Assembly: GCF_024722015.1 (NCBI RefSeq)
Contig: NZ_JANQBD010000032.1
Location: forward strand, 1 to 64,000
DNA length: 64,000 nucleotides
Reading direction: 5' to 3'
DNA from: Paenibacillus radicis (ex Xue et al. 2023)
GTDB taxonomy: Bacteria > Bacillota > Bacilli > Paenibacillales > NBRC-103111
A program made the position numbers and the translations under genes. The notes under the pieces were generated by a model. It was not told where the DNA came from. It saw nothing but the letters and a program-made list of their open reading frames with translations, and made no database searches. Each line of letters starts with the position of its first letter. Position 1 is the stretch's first letter. Shown here one piece after another: positions 6,998 through 15,243 of the stretch.

Positions 6998-8719
6998 TTG
7001 AAAAGCCTTCACCTGCGTATTATGCTGGTTTTTTCCATTATTATTTTATTGTCAGGGTCCTTATTAAGCTACGTGATTTATACATCCTCGGTCAGTCTGA
7101 TCACACATTCGCTGGGAGAACAAGCAAGAAGTATTGCACAATACGCTTCGAAGCAGATTGATCTTGAGAAATACCGCGATATCAATCCTGAGAAGGGGGA
7201 AAACGCTTACTACAAAGAGCTCCGTTTAAAGCTGAATGATATTCGAGAGGCCAATAATTTGAAGTATTTATATACAATGGCCGAACGAAAAAAAGGGGAT
7301 GCTGCGGAATATTATTATATTGTTGACGGGATGCCTCTTGATGCTAAAGGAGAAGATTTTTCCCCGTTGGGTAAAGTGGAGACCAGCATGGGAGTGGTCC
7401 AGAAAAAGGCGTTTGCGGATCGTGAAATTCAGGTTGGCGAGCTGACGGAGATTGAGCCTTACGGAGCCCTTGTTTCAGCGTATGTTCCGATTAAGTCCTC
7501 TACAGGCGAACTGCTGGGAGTACTCGGAGCTGATTTTGACGCTTCAACCGTTTATGAGCTGCTTCGTGAGAATAAAAGAAATACGATGATCATTGCCGGG
7601 ACTATTTTGCTAGTTTCAATTGTTATTATTTACATATTTTCTCGAATGATCGTTTCACCTGTGTTGCGGTTAACCCGCGAAATGCAGAAGGTACAAAGCG
7701 GGGATTTGACAGCGAAAACGGAAGTGAAGGGCAAGGATGAAATTGGCCGTCTTTCTGATGCATTCCAAAAAATGATTTTTGTACTAAGGGATATGATTCA
7801 AGAAATTCAAAACAGCGTTCATAATATGAAGCAGTCCAGTCAAGTTCTGGCGGAGAGCGCGGGAGAGACTAGTGCCTCGAGTGAACAGATAACCGGATAT
7901 TTGTCGGATGCTGTGGAGGTTGCCAAGACACAGGAGCAGCGAAGCGGTGAAACAGCAAGGGCCGTGGATGAGGTAGGGGCAGGCGTTCAACGTATTGCCG
8001 ACTCCTTATCTGTAGTTGCTGAGGCCTCCAAGGAAGCTACCGATGCCGCCAGAATCGGCAACGATTTTGTGCTCCAGGCATTGAAGCAGATGGAATCGAT
8101 ACAAGCATCATCCCATTTAATGGCTAAGGATATTGAGCAGCTGGCCGAGCGGTCGGATCATGTTGGCCAAATTGTCGATGTAATTAAAGACATATCTGCT
8201 CAAACGAACCTGTTGGCGCTGAATGCTGCAATTGAAGCGGCAAGAGCCGGTGAGCATGGAAAAGGCTTCGCCGTCGTAGCCGACCAAGTCCGCAAGCTGT
8301 CGGTTCAATCGGAGGAATCAGCAGCCAGAATCGGCGAATTGATTGGTTATATTTTGGAAGATACGGCCAAGGTTGTAAAAGGGGTTAACATGGATACGAA
8401 TGAAGTGGAGTCGGGTCTTGTTATTGTAAGGAATGCCGGCAATGCTTTTGGACGTATTCAGTCTGAGGTGGAAAGGGTTGCGAAGCAGGTTCAAGAGGTT
8501 TCGGCTGTCTCTGAAGAGATAGCCGCGGGAGCCGAGCAAGTCACGGCATCCGCTGATGAGATGGACAAGCTGTCCAGAGATACCTCAGAGCATTTTCAAG
8601 GTATAGCCAGAGCGGCCGAGGTTCAGATGGAAGCTATGCAGCAAATATCGGTTTCTTCTGAAAAGCTTGAAGAAATGTCAGAGCGCCTGGAACTACTGAT
8701 CCAAAAGTTTAAGCTATAG
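6998..8719 (+). CDS. Methyl-accepting chemotaxis protein with Cache-type sensor
   Basis: Membrane receptor that relays an extracellular signal to CheA/CheW. The TTG start has AAGGGGAG 7 nt upstream. TM1 is at about residues 7-28, followed by an extracellular Cache-like domain to about 195, TM2 at about 197-217, and HAMP at about 217-270. The cytoplasmic signalling domain shows the conserved hairpin tip DISAQTNLLALNAAIEAARAGE. Gln/Glu pairs suitable for methylation occur on both flanks. At 573 aa it has the usual length for Bacillus-type receptors. No che genes lie nearby, so the receptor works with a core complex encoded elsewhere. The ligand cannot be deduced. Confidence 0.95.
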   Translation: MKSLHLRIMLVFSIIILLSGSLLSYVIYTSSVSLITHSLGEQARSIAQYASKQIDLEKYRDINPEKGENAYYKELRLKLNDIREANNLKYLYTMAERKKGDAAEYYYIVDGMPLDAKGEDFSPLGKVETSMGVVQKKAFADREIQVGELTEIEPYGALVSAYVPIKSSTGELLGVLGADFDASTVYELLRENKRNTMIIAGTILLVSIVIIYIFSRMIVSPVLRLTREMQKVQSGDLTAKTEVKGKDEIGRLSDAFQKMIFVLRDMIQEIQNSVHNMKQSSQVLAESAGETSASSEQITGYLSDAVEVAKTQEQRSGETARAVDEVGAGVQRIADSLSVVAEASKEATDAARIGNDFVLQALKQMESIQASSHLMAKDIEQLAERSDHVGQIVDVIKDISAQTNLLALNAAIEAARAGEHGKGFAVVADQVRKLSVQSEESAARIGELIGYILEDTAKVVKGVNMDTNEVESGLVIVRNAGNAFGRIQSEVERVAKQVQEVSAVSEEIAAGAEQVTASADEMDKLSRDTSEHFQGIARAAEVQMEAMQQISVSSEKLEEMSERLELLIQKFKL

Positions 8720-8728
8720 TACAAATAT

Positions 8729-8768
8729 AAAAGAGCTCCAACCGCGATGTTTGGTTGAAGCTCTTTTT
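8729..8768. terminator. Bidirectional terminator between convergent genes
   Basis: AAAGAGCT-CAACC pairs with GGTTG-AGCTCTTT and is followed by TTTTT on the plus strand and an AT-rich run on the minus strand. It separates the chemotaxis receptor from the converging permease gene. Confidence 0.8.
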
Positions 8769-8804
8769 GTCATTTAAACATTTTTCATAGTGTGATCCGA
8801 TGTA

Positions 8805-9587
8805 TTATTTATCGGCTCCATCGTAGCTGTCTCGCCAGCGCAGCAATCGATCCTCAAGCTTGCGTACAAGAGAATCCGTCAGCTTGCCAACTAAAGCAAA
8901 TATTACAATGCCAACAAATACGACATCGGTTTGGGCAAATTGTCTCGCGTCGGATATCATATAGCCAACACCAGAATTGGCTCCCATCAATTCAGCAACG
9001 ATGAGGCTCAGCCACGCCATACCAAGTGAAAGGCGAAGACCAAGCAGGATATTAGGCATCGCGGAAGGTAGTATAAGCTTAGTCACTTGTTTAAACCGGC
9101 TGAACTCAAGCACGCGTGAAACCTCGAATAGCTTGGAGTCAATCCCGCGAATACCGAGAAAGGTGTTTAGGTAGAGCGGGAAAAAAGCTCCTTTAGCGAT
9201 CAGCAGTACTTTCGAAAACTCACCGAACCCGAACCATAAAATAAATAGCGGCATGATGGCCAAATGCGGTACGGTTCTAATCATTTGCAAGGTAGGATCC
9301 AAGGTATATTCCGTCTTCCGAAAAAAACCGACCAATAATCCTGATATTAAACCAAGTCCGCCTCCGATAACAAAGCCGACGACAGCACGATAAATACTAA
9401 CGGAAAGGTTGTCCAGTAGTACACCGTCACCGATCAAGGTTATAAAAGCTTCAAAAATCTGAATTGGTGTAGGAAGCAATTGAGGAGGAACCAGATGCAG
9501 CGATCCGACCAATTGCCAAATGGTTAATATAATGGCAGGCAATATGATTCCGTACATATATTTCTTATAATGTTCGCGAGTTTTCAT
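8805..9587 (-). CDS. ssuC: Sulfonate/taurine-type ABC transporter permease
   Basis: Membrane subunit for importing an organosulfonate or related anion. It has about six transmembrane helices and the BPD_transp_1 core, with the coupling motif seen as GIRGIDSKLFEVSRVLEFS (EAA-like). Its length of 260 aa and N-terminal pattern match the SsuC/TauC/NrtB group. GAGGG lies before the ATG. It is the third gene of a minus-strand operon after a SsuA-like lipoprotein and an Ldh2-family dehydrogenase (29-nt gap). The ATPase is encoded separately at 12759-13523. Nitrate, cyanate or pyrimidine-precursor transporters share this fold, so the substrate rests on the sulfur-gene context. Confidence 0.85.
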   Translation of the reverse strand: MKTREHYKKYMYGIILPAIILTIWQLVGSLHLVPPQLLPTPIQIFEAFITLIGDGVLLDNLSVSIYRAVVGFVIGGGLGLISGLLVGFFRKTEYTLDPTLQMIRTVPHLAIMPLFILWFGFGEFSKVLLIAKGAFFPLYLNTFLGIRGIDSKLFEVSRVLEFSRFKQVTKLILPSAMPNILLGLRLSLGMAWLSLIVAELMGANSGVGYMISDARQFAQTDVVFVGIVIFALVGKLTDSLVRKLEDRLLRWRDSYDGADK

Positions 9588-9616
9588 AGAAAGCCCTCTT
9601 CAATGGTAGTCTAATT

Positions 9617-10609
9617 TTATTCATCTTTAAGTTGATTTTGAAGATATTGAATAACAGATTCATGTACGGTAATGACGCCTGAGTTGAGCTGCTCACGATA
9701 TCGCTGCTCGGATGCTTGACCTGGATACGTAATCGAATGGTCTGGGTCTACAGTCGGTACAGCATTGATCTCTCCTAGAAATCCGGTTACCTGCTCGCGG
9801 AAAGATTCTACCGTATGACCAAATATGGTAGGATCGATCAACTGAATGAGCGCACCTCTGCTTTTTCCTGGCCCTTTGGAGCCGATAGGAACATTGACCA
9901 AAGCGCCTCCAAGCATTTCGAACGCAAGCGCTAATCCGAATCCCTTATAACCTCCGACAGGTGATAAATACTTCACTTCAGCAGGGTTGGTCGTAGGCTG
10001 TCCTTGTTGATCTACTCCCCATGTGTTCGGAATGGCTTCCTGATTATATTTGGCCAGAGTCACATGACCCCAGGCACGCTCAGATGTTGCCATATCCAGA
10101 ACAAACAACGGATCAGTGTGCGGGATGGCAATCCCAAGCGGTGTGTTGTTAACCGCTGCTGCCATACCTCCAGGTGGAGTCATAACGCTCGTCCCGCCAT
10201 AAGCGAATACTAGCGTTACTGCACCTTGCTCAGCTCCGTATCTTGCAATAATTCCTGAACAGTTGAACCTTGTAATGTCAGTTAGGCCTATGGATATCAT
10301 CTTGCGGTCAGGTAAAAATGGAATGGCAAGGTCGATAGCTTCGCGAGCTACGATGTGCCCTAAGTCGCTGTTGCCGGTAATATGCATATAGGATCCATCG
10401 AATGGGCCTACCTGGTATACCCCTTTGTCGGTGAAAGCCTCTACGGCATTTCTGAAGTAAGTAAAGCCGTGAGAGAAACGGCCTCTTAGATCAGCGTCCA
10501 AATAATCTTCCGTTACGATTTCGGCTTCACGCTTGGTTGCTCCATGCTTGAGCAGAACTTGTCTGCCCAGTTCTCTTAGCTCTTGAATAGGAAGAGTTAC
10601 ATTACTCAT
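9617..10609 (-). CDS. Ldh2-family (malate/sulfolactate type) dehydrogenase
   Basis: NAD(P)-dependent 2-hydroxyacid dehydrogenase of the MDH/LDH2 family, which includes malate, ureidoglycolate and sulfolactate (ComC) dehydrogenases. Visible motifs are NCSGIIARYG, the glycine-rich TPPGGMAAAVNNTPLG, DMATSERAWGHV, and GGYKGFGLALAFEMLGG near the C-terminus. Its length of 330 aa is normal. GAGGTGAA precedes the ATG. It lies between the sulfonate-type binding protein and the permease, which is unusual for an ABC operon. A role in oxidising an imported sulfonated hydroxyacid such as sulfolactate is an inference from that position. Nothing in the sequence alone separates it from malate-type enzymes. 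Confidence 0.85.
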   Translation of the reverse strand: MSNVTLPIQELRELGRQVLLKHGATKREAEIVTEDYLDADLRGRFSHGFTYFRNAVEAFTDKGVYQVGPFDGSYMHITGNSDLGHIVAREAIDLAIPFLPDRKMISIGLTDITRFNCSGIIARYGAEQGAVTLVFAYGGTSVMTPPGGMAAAVNNTPLGIAIPHTDPLFVLDMATSERAWGHVTLAKYNQEAIPNTWGVDQQGQPTTNPAEVKYLSPVGGYKGFGLALAFEMLGGALVNVPIGSKGPGKSRGALIQLIDPTIFGHTVESFREQVTGFLGEINAVPTVDPDHSITYPGQASEQRYREQLNSGVITVHESVIQYLQNQLKDE

Positions 10610-10629
10610 AATAGATTCACCTCGAGGTG

Positions 10630-11664
10630 TTATTTATTGTTTTTGATGTCTTCTAATGCTTTATTAATGAAAGTATTGTCAACAACCTTGGATGGATCAA
10701 CCAGCTTGTTAATGGCTTTCTCATTGAGAAGAAATTGTGCTAGCTCTTGCTGGCCCTTCACAAATGGGTCGGATACTGGAAGCGTAGCGAAGCTAACATT
10801 TTTGATTACGGATTTAACAACATCTGCATTCAACTTGGTTCCTTCGGAGTAAATCTTAACAGCTTCATCAAGATTTTGATTTTGCCAAATCAAGGTTTTC
10901 TCCAAAACTTTTAAGTAGGCTGTTACAAGCTCAGGATGTTCCTCAGCGAATTTGGTGCGGGCAATATGGAAAGCCGGGCTTATATAATTGATATTGGATC
11001 CGTCCGCCAATACAGTAGCTCCATCATTAACCACGGTAGTGGATAAGTAAGGCTCGCCTATGCTCCAAGCGTCAACGGAACCTCCGATGAAAGCAGCCTT
11101 CGCTTCATCAGCGGATAGTTGAATAATCTGTACATCTGTTGCTTTTAAACCTGCTTTATCTATCAAGCGGAACAACATATCATAGCCGCTAGTCGCTTTG
11201 GCGACGGCGATTTTTTTACCTTTTAACTGCTCAACGCCTTTAATCGCACTGCCTTTTGGTACTAGTAGAGCATTATTCTTCGAGCCCGTGCTGCCAACGG
11301 CGATTTCTTTGAACGGTATGTCCGCTATTTGTGCAGTGATTACTGGAGTATTGCCAGTGACAGCTAGATCAAGGCGATTGGTGAGGATGGCGTCAAATTG
11401 GGGAGGGCCACCTTGTACTTCGAGCCAGTTGACCTTCGCGTTATATTTAGCAAATTCTTCTTCGAACCATTTCTTTTGCTGTGCCAATACAAGAGGGGCC
11501 ACTGCGTGTTGAACGCCAATGTTCACGACAACTTCTTTTTGCTGTTGAGATGAGCTTGGAGCGGCGCTGTTTGATTTAGTATCGCTTGTTTTACTGCCGC
11601 ATGCTGCTAGAATAAGTATAAGACTTAGGAATAATACTAAAGTGGATACTCGTGATTTTTTCAT
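10630..11664 (-). CDS. ssuA: Aliphatic-sulfonate-type ABC substrate-binding lipoprotein
   Basis: Captures the substrate at the outer membrane face for the ssuC permease. A signal peptide ends in LAAC, with lipidated Cys22, followed by a Ser/Gln-rich linker. The mature part follows the SsuA/NrtA/TauA fold: VVNIGVQHAVAPLVLAQQ at the start, LDLAVTGNTPVITAQ, KGKKIAVAKATSGYDMLFRLID, and AWSIGEPYLSTTV. AAGGAGA precedes the ATG. It heads the operon ssuA-ldh-ssuC and is divergent from a LysR gene with a 118-nt shared promoter region. The precise ligand (alkanesulfonate, taurine, sulfate ester) is not determined by the sequence. Confidence 0.85.
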   Translation of the reverse strand: MKKSRVSTLVLFLSLILILAACGSKTSDTKSNSAAPSSSQQQKEVVVNIGVQHAVAPLVLAQQKKWFEEEFAKYNAKVNWLEVQGGPPQFDAILTNRLDLAVTGNTPVITAQIADIPFKEIAVGSTGSKNNALLVPKGSAIKGVEQLKGKKIAVAKATSGYDMLFRLIDKAGLKATDVQIIQLSADEAKAAFIGGSVDAWSIGEPYLSTTVVNDGATVLADGSNINYISPAFHIARTKFAEEHPELVTAYLKVLEKTLIWQNQNLDEAVKIYSEGTKLNADVVKSVIKNVSFATLPVSDPFVKGQQELAQFLLNEKAINKLVDPSKVVDNTFINKALEDIKNNK

Positions 11665-11689
11665 AATAAATCTCCTTTTCGCATCTTAA

Positions 11690-11731
11690 AGTATCTAAAC
11701 TTTACTATATCCGAGTAAACAAGTATAGTAA
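11690..11731 (-). promoter_or_regulatory. ssuA promoter with overlapping palindromic operator
   Basis: On the minus strand TTTACT (11714-11719) and GATACT (11690-11695) are 18 bp apart, a plausible sigma-A promoter. A perfect inverted repeat TTACTATA / TATAGTAA (11702-11709, 11724-11731) overlaps the -35. A second one, TTACT-N7-AGTAA, is nested at 11702-11718. LysR-type regulators bind such dyads between divergent genes. The operator role is inferred. Confidence 0.55.
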
Positions 11732-11782
11732 CTATGTGTTATGCTTATATGACTCAAAGTTATGGTTTAAAGGGGTTATGAT

Positions 11783-12688
11783 ATGAACATAGAGCAACTG
11801 GAATACATTGTTAATATTGCGAGAACGGGCTCTATCTCTACAACGGCTGAAATCATGCATGTATCTCAGGCAGGGATAAGCAAAGCTCTGGCGAGGCTGG
11901 AAGCTGAAATTGGTTTTGAATTGTTCGAGCGTACTCGGATGGGAACCGTCCCAACAGATCGTGGAAGAATTATTATTGATAAAGCAAGTGAGGCACTCAT
12001 CAAAATTCAGGATGTCAGAGATGCCGTACTTATGCAGAATGACCACATTGAAGGGGAAGTTCGCCTGTCGGTAAGCCCTAATTTCATGGCGATTCTTCCC
12101 AAATCGATTGTGTCCTTTAAAAATCATTATCCATATGTTCGATTAGAGATAACGGAGAAGGATTCAACTGAAATTATCGAGGATATTAAACAAAACAAGA
12201 CGGATATGGGTTTAATTTATTTAAATCACGAACCTGGTGTAACGGATGAGCTGTGGTTAACGAAGATGGTTGAATCGCGTGTGGTTGTTTGCGTAAGCAG
12301 ACATTCATGGCTAGCCACCAAAACGAGTGTTACTCGAAAAGAGCTAATCAATCAGCCCTTTGTTAGCATTAACGGCAGCTTTTCAAATCGCTATATGAGG
12401 CAATTCAAGGAAAAGTATGGACCCGTCAACATTATTTTTACATCCAACAATCAAGAGGTACTAAAAAGAACCATAGCTGAGGGAGCCGCGATAGGTATAT
12501 TTATAGAGTTCAGCATTAAGAAGGATCCTCTAATTACCAGTGGTGAAATCGTGGCGATTCCACTCGTGAACGATGATAGCAACGTTGTGACCTTCGGGTG
12601 CGCACGCTCCAAAAAACAGCATTTTCCTAGGACGCACCAAGTGTTTTTGAAATATTTAATGAGGGAGATTCACCTGTTGGAAAAGTAA
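11783..12688 (+). CDS. LysR-type transcriptional regulator
   Basis: DNA-binding regulator with an N-terminal winged helix-turn-helix (residues 1-60: YIVNIARTGSISTTAEIMHVSQAGISKAL then ARLEAEIGFELFER) and a C-terminal effector-binding domain. At 301 aa it has standard LTTR length. It is transcribed away from ssuA and placed between the ssuA operon and ssuB, so the likely task is control of the sulfonate transporter, comparable to Cbl/CysL/YtlI regulators. The inducer is unknown. A hairpin with a minus-strand T run follows the gene. Confidence 0.9.
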   Translation: MNIEQLEYIVNIARTGSISTTAEIMHVSQAGISKALARLEAEIGFELFERTRMGTVPTDRGRIIIDKASEALIKIQDVRDAVLMQNDHIEGEVRLSVSPNFMAILPKSIVSFKNHYPYVRLEITEKDSTEIIEDIKQNKTDMGLIYLNHEPGVTDELWLTKMVESRVVVCVSRHSWLATKTSVTRKELINQPFVSINGSFSNRYMRQFKEKYGPVNIIFTSNNQEVLKRTIAEGAAIGIFIEFSIKKDPLITSGEIVAIPLVNDDSNVVTFGCARSKKQHFPRTHQVFLKYLMREIHLLEK

Positions 12689-12690
12689 AC

Positions 12691-12725
12691 AAAAAATCCG
12701 ACCTGCCGCAGGGGCAAACCGGATG
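12691..12725 (-). terminator. Terminator of ssuB
   Basis: Read on the minus strand, ATCCGG-TTGCC and GGCA-GTCGGAT pair and are followed by TTTTTT. It lies between the converging lysR and ssuB genes and terminates ssuB. Confidence 0.65.
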
Positions 12726-12758
12726 GAAATGACACTTATAATAGCAGTTAGTTTTAGT

Positions 12759-13523
12759 TTAAATGGAATAGGCAGGTTCAAGATCCTCATAGCCGCTTAA
12801 GGCCCATAAAACGCGTTTGCGATATTCCATGAATGATGTGGAGACGCGGGCACGTGGATGAGGCAAGTCGATGGAAATAATCTCCTTAACGGTTCCAGGC
12901 TTGGCTTCCATGACAACAATTCGATCGGCCAAGAAGATAGCTTCGTCAATATCATGAGTCACAAGCAGCATAGTCATACGGTTGTCACGCCAAATGTCCA
13001 GCAGCGCTTCTTGCATATGGTTTCTTGTAAAGGCATCGAGCGCCCCAAAGGGCTCATCGAGAAGAAGTAACTGAGGCTGACGCATAAGTGCGCGAGCGAT
13101 TGCTACGCGTTGGGACATCCCGCCTGAAAGTTGTTTGGGGAAAGCTTTCTCAAAGCCGGTCAGCTTTACCAATTCTATAACTTCGTTCACCTTTTGGCGG
13201 ACGGCAGGATCTTTTAAAGACAAATCCGCTGCGATATTTTTTTCAACCGTTAGCCATGGAAACAACCGATGCTCTTGGAAAATAAATCCCTTTTCAATGC
13301 TTGGTTTTGTAACCGACTGCTCGTCTAGAAGAACAGAACCCTGATAGTTTGTGTCCAGTCCGGCAGCTATTTTTAACAGCGTACTTTTTCCGCAGCCGCT
13401 TGGTCCGATGATCGCAACAAATTCATCCTGCTTTAGTTCTAAATTGACATTACGGAGTGCTTGGACAGTACTTTCCTTGGAAACAAATGTTTTGTTCACA
13501 TTCACAAATTTCACGGTCGCCAT
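12759..13523 (-). CDS. ssuB: Sulfonate/nitrate-type ABC transporter ATPase
   Basis: ATP-hydrolysing subunit expected to serve the SsuA/SsuC proteins encoded nearby. Walker A GPSGCGKST lies near residues 39-47, signature LSGGMSQR near 138, Walker B LLLLDEPFGALD near 160, and H-loop THD near 193. FQEHRLFPWLTVEKN matches the SsuB/TauB/NrtD Q-loop region. The 254-aa length is normal and GAGGTGAA precedes the ATG. It is separated from ssuC and ssuA by the divergent lysR and has its own promoter (13626-13654). That splits the transporter into two transcription units. Confidence 0.9.
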   Translation of the reverse strand: MATVKFVNVNKTFVSKESTVQALRNVNLELKQDEFVAIIGPSGCGKSTLLKIAAGLDTNYQGSVLLDEQSVTKPSIEKGFIFQEHRLFPWLTVEKNIAADLSLKDPAVRQKVNEVIELVKLTGFEKAFPKQLSGGMSQRVAIARALMRQPQLLLLDEPFGALDAFTRNHMQEALLDIWRDNRMTMLLVTHDIDEAIFLADRIVVMEAKPGTVKEIISIDLPHPRARVSTSFMEYRKRVLWALSGYEDLEPAYSI

Positions 13524-13625
13524 GCTTACTTCACCTCATGTGTAGGAGATTAAACTTGTCATTCTTAAAAGCTAAAGAGGAGACGGCAGTTTGGGTATTA
13601 TCGATGATAGTTCATATGACAAGAA

Positions 13626-13654
13626 ATCTTAATTTAAGTTTTAGAGAAAGTCAA
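13626..13654 (-). promoter_or_regulatory. Promoter of ssuB
   Basis: On the minus strand TTGACT (13649-13654), a 17-bp spacer and TAAGAT (13626-13631) fit a sigma-A promoter about 105 nt upstream of the ssuB start. No SAM riboswitch-like sequence is seen in the leader. Confidence 0.5.
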
Positions 13655-13726
13655 GGTAAATTTGAGTGATAAACAATAGAGATGTGGTGGATCCTATTAT
13701 TTACAATCTGCAGTCTGGGTTTGCTT

Positions 13727-15121
13727 CTATAAGATAAAATCAGGATTGATTTGTGGAATTCTGGCTCCTACTTCTTGACGCCAATCGGTCAGTTTTTCTT
13801 TCATAGACTTTACCTGATCGGGCAGAATGGCAGCCAAATTATGCTCTTCGGAAATATCATCCTTAAGATTATATAGCTCCAATCGGCCGTCTTCAAAAAA
13901 CTCAATCAGTTTGAAATCCCCTATGCGGATGGATGAGCCCGGCGTACCTCCTTGATTGCCATAATGCGGGTAATTCCAGAAAATGGCTTCCCGATCTAAC
14001 CGGGTCTCCCCCTTTAGAAGGGGTACGAGACTGCAGCCATCCTTATGCTGTTCGGGACGAAGAGCAATTCCAGCCATTTCGAGAAGAGTCGGGTAAAAAT
14101 CAGTGCTTATAACAGGCACCTCAGAAACGGATCCCGGCTGACTAACCCCCGGCCATTTCACGATTAAGGGTTCTCTTACTCCTCCTTCGTACATCCAACC
14201 CTTTCCTTCACTTAGCGGACTGTTGCAGGTCGGAGAGCCTTCTGCGGTGGCAAGACCTCCATTATCAGATGTGAAAATGATGGTGGTGTTGTCCCATTGC
14301 CCGGTTTCTTTTAGTGCGTCAAGTAATCTTCCAATGTTTAAGTCCAAATTATACACCATGCCAGCGTAGACAGGATCGGATTGTATGACTCTTCGTTCTA
14401 CATTCAAATGCTTTTTATGTTCGCATGGGAACTGCTCTCCTTGGATAATAGCATGGGCATGATCAAGTCCTAACCGTTTTGCTTTGGCAACGAACTGTTC
14501 TGTAAACTCATTGTTGACTTGGATAGGAGTATGAACTGCATAATGCCACAAGTTGAGAAAGAATGGACGGCCGTCATTTTGTTTAATCAGCTTGATGGCT
14601 TCATCGGTCAGCCTATCGGTTAAATATTCTCCATCCGGCCCATCCTCCAGTGTCTCGATTCCATATGGACTGAAGTAGCCTTGCTTCGGCATTCCCCAAT
14701 TACAACCGCCAATGTTGATGTCAAAACCGTGCCGATTCGGATAATAAGGCCGATCACCGAGATGCCATTTGCCCACATGCCAAGTGCGATACCCGCCTTC
14801 CTTCAGCGCCGCTGCAAGGCTTTTTTCCTCCAAGGGTAAGTGATCGATATAAGGAGCGTCAATTAAACGCCCTTGTGTATGTCCGCCGATCCAATTAGTG
14901 ACGCCAAGGGTAGCCGGATATTTCCCGCTCATAATGCTTGCACGGGTAGGAGAGCATACCGGACAAGCAGCATAGGCTTCGGTAAATCGTATTCCCTCGT
15001 CCGCTAAACGGTCTAAATGAGGTGTTTCATAAAACGTGCTGCCGTAGCAACTGAGATCCTTCCAACCCATGTCATCTATTAAGACGAAAATAATATTCGG
15101 TTTATTTGAGTTTTTTTCCAT
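13727..15121 (-). CDS. Cys-type sulfatase (arylsulfatase family), cytoplasmic
   Basis: Removes sulfate from an organic sulfate ester. The alkaline-phosphatase-like fold shows metal-ligand Asp16/Asp17 (LIDDMGWKD) and the sulfatase signature CSPTR, with Cys56 to be converted to formylglycine. HVGKWHLG and TSDNGG motifs are also visible. The sequence lacks a signal peptide, so it acts inside the cell on imported substrate. Its length of 464 aa is normal. GGAGG precedes the ATG. It is the last gene of the operon lplB-lplC-binding protein-dioxygenase-sulfatase and lies behind a strong hairpin. No formylglycine-generating or anaerobic sulfatase-maturing enzyme is in the window. Confidence 0.92.
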   Translation of the reverse strand: MEKNSNKPNIIFVLIDDMGWKDLSCYGSTFYETPHLDRLADEGIRFTEAYAACPVCSPTRASIMSGKYPATLGVTNWIGGHTQGRLIDAPYIDHLPLEEKSLAAALKEGGYRTWHVGKWHLGDRPYYPNRHGFDINIGGCNWGMPKQGYFSPYGIETLEDGPDGEYLTDRLTDEAIKLIKQNDGRPFFLNLWHYAVHTPIQVNNEFTEQFVAKAKRLGLDHAHAIIQGEQFPCEHKKHLNVERRVIQSDPVYAGMVYNLDLNIGRLLDALKETGQWDNTTIIFTSDNGGLATAEGSPTCNSPLSEGKGWMYEGGVREPLIVKWPGVSQPGSVSEVPVISTDFYPTLLEMAGIALRPEQHKDGCSLVPLLKGETRLDREAIFWNYPHYGNQGGTPGSSIRIGDFKLIEFFEDGRLELYNLKDDISEEHNLAAILPDQVKSMKEKLTDWRQEVGARIPQINPDFIL

Positions 15122-15143
15122 AACAAAACCTCCATATGTAGAT

Positions 15144-15231
15144 ATAAAAAGGGAACCCGCTGTAAAGAAATATTCGGAAAGGGGAGGTAAATGCCTACCC
15201 CTTGGAGGAATATTTTCAAAACAGCGGGCTC
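15144..15231 (-). terminator. Long hairpin with T run between dioxygenase and sulfatase genes
   Basis: On the minus strand GAGCCCGCTGT (15221-15231) pairs with ACAGCGGGTTC (15153-15163). Inner arms AATATTC/GAATATT and AAGGGGTAGGCA/TGCC-ACCCCTT extend it to a nearly 80-nt stem, followed by a T run at 15146-15150. It sits only about 20 nt before the sulfatase start, so it would cut sulfatase expression relative to the upstream genes. Confidence 0.7.
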
Positions 15232-15243
15232 TTTGCCAATGAA

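Noticed and set aside
13524..13726. SAM riboswitch or T-box before the sulfur genes
   Set aside because: No S-box or T-box core sequence could be found in any leader of the 8.8-19.8 kb block.
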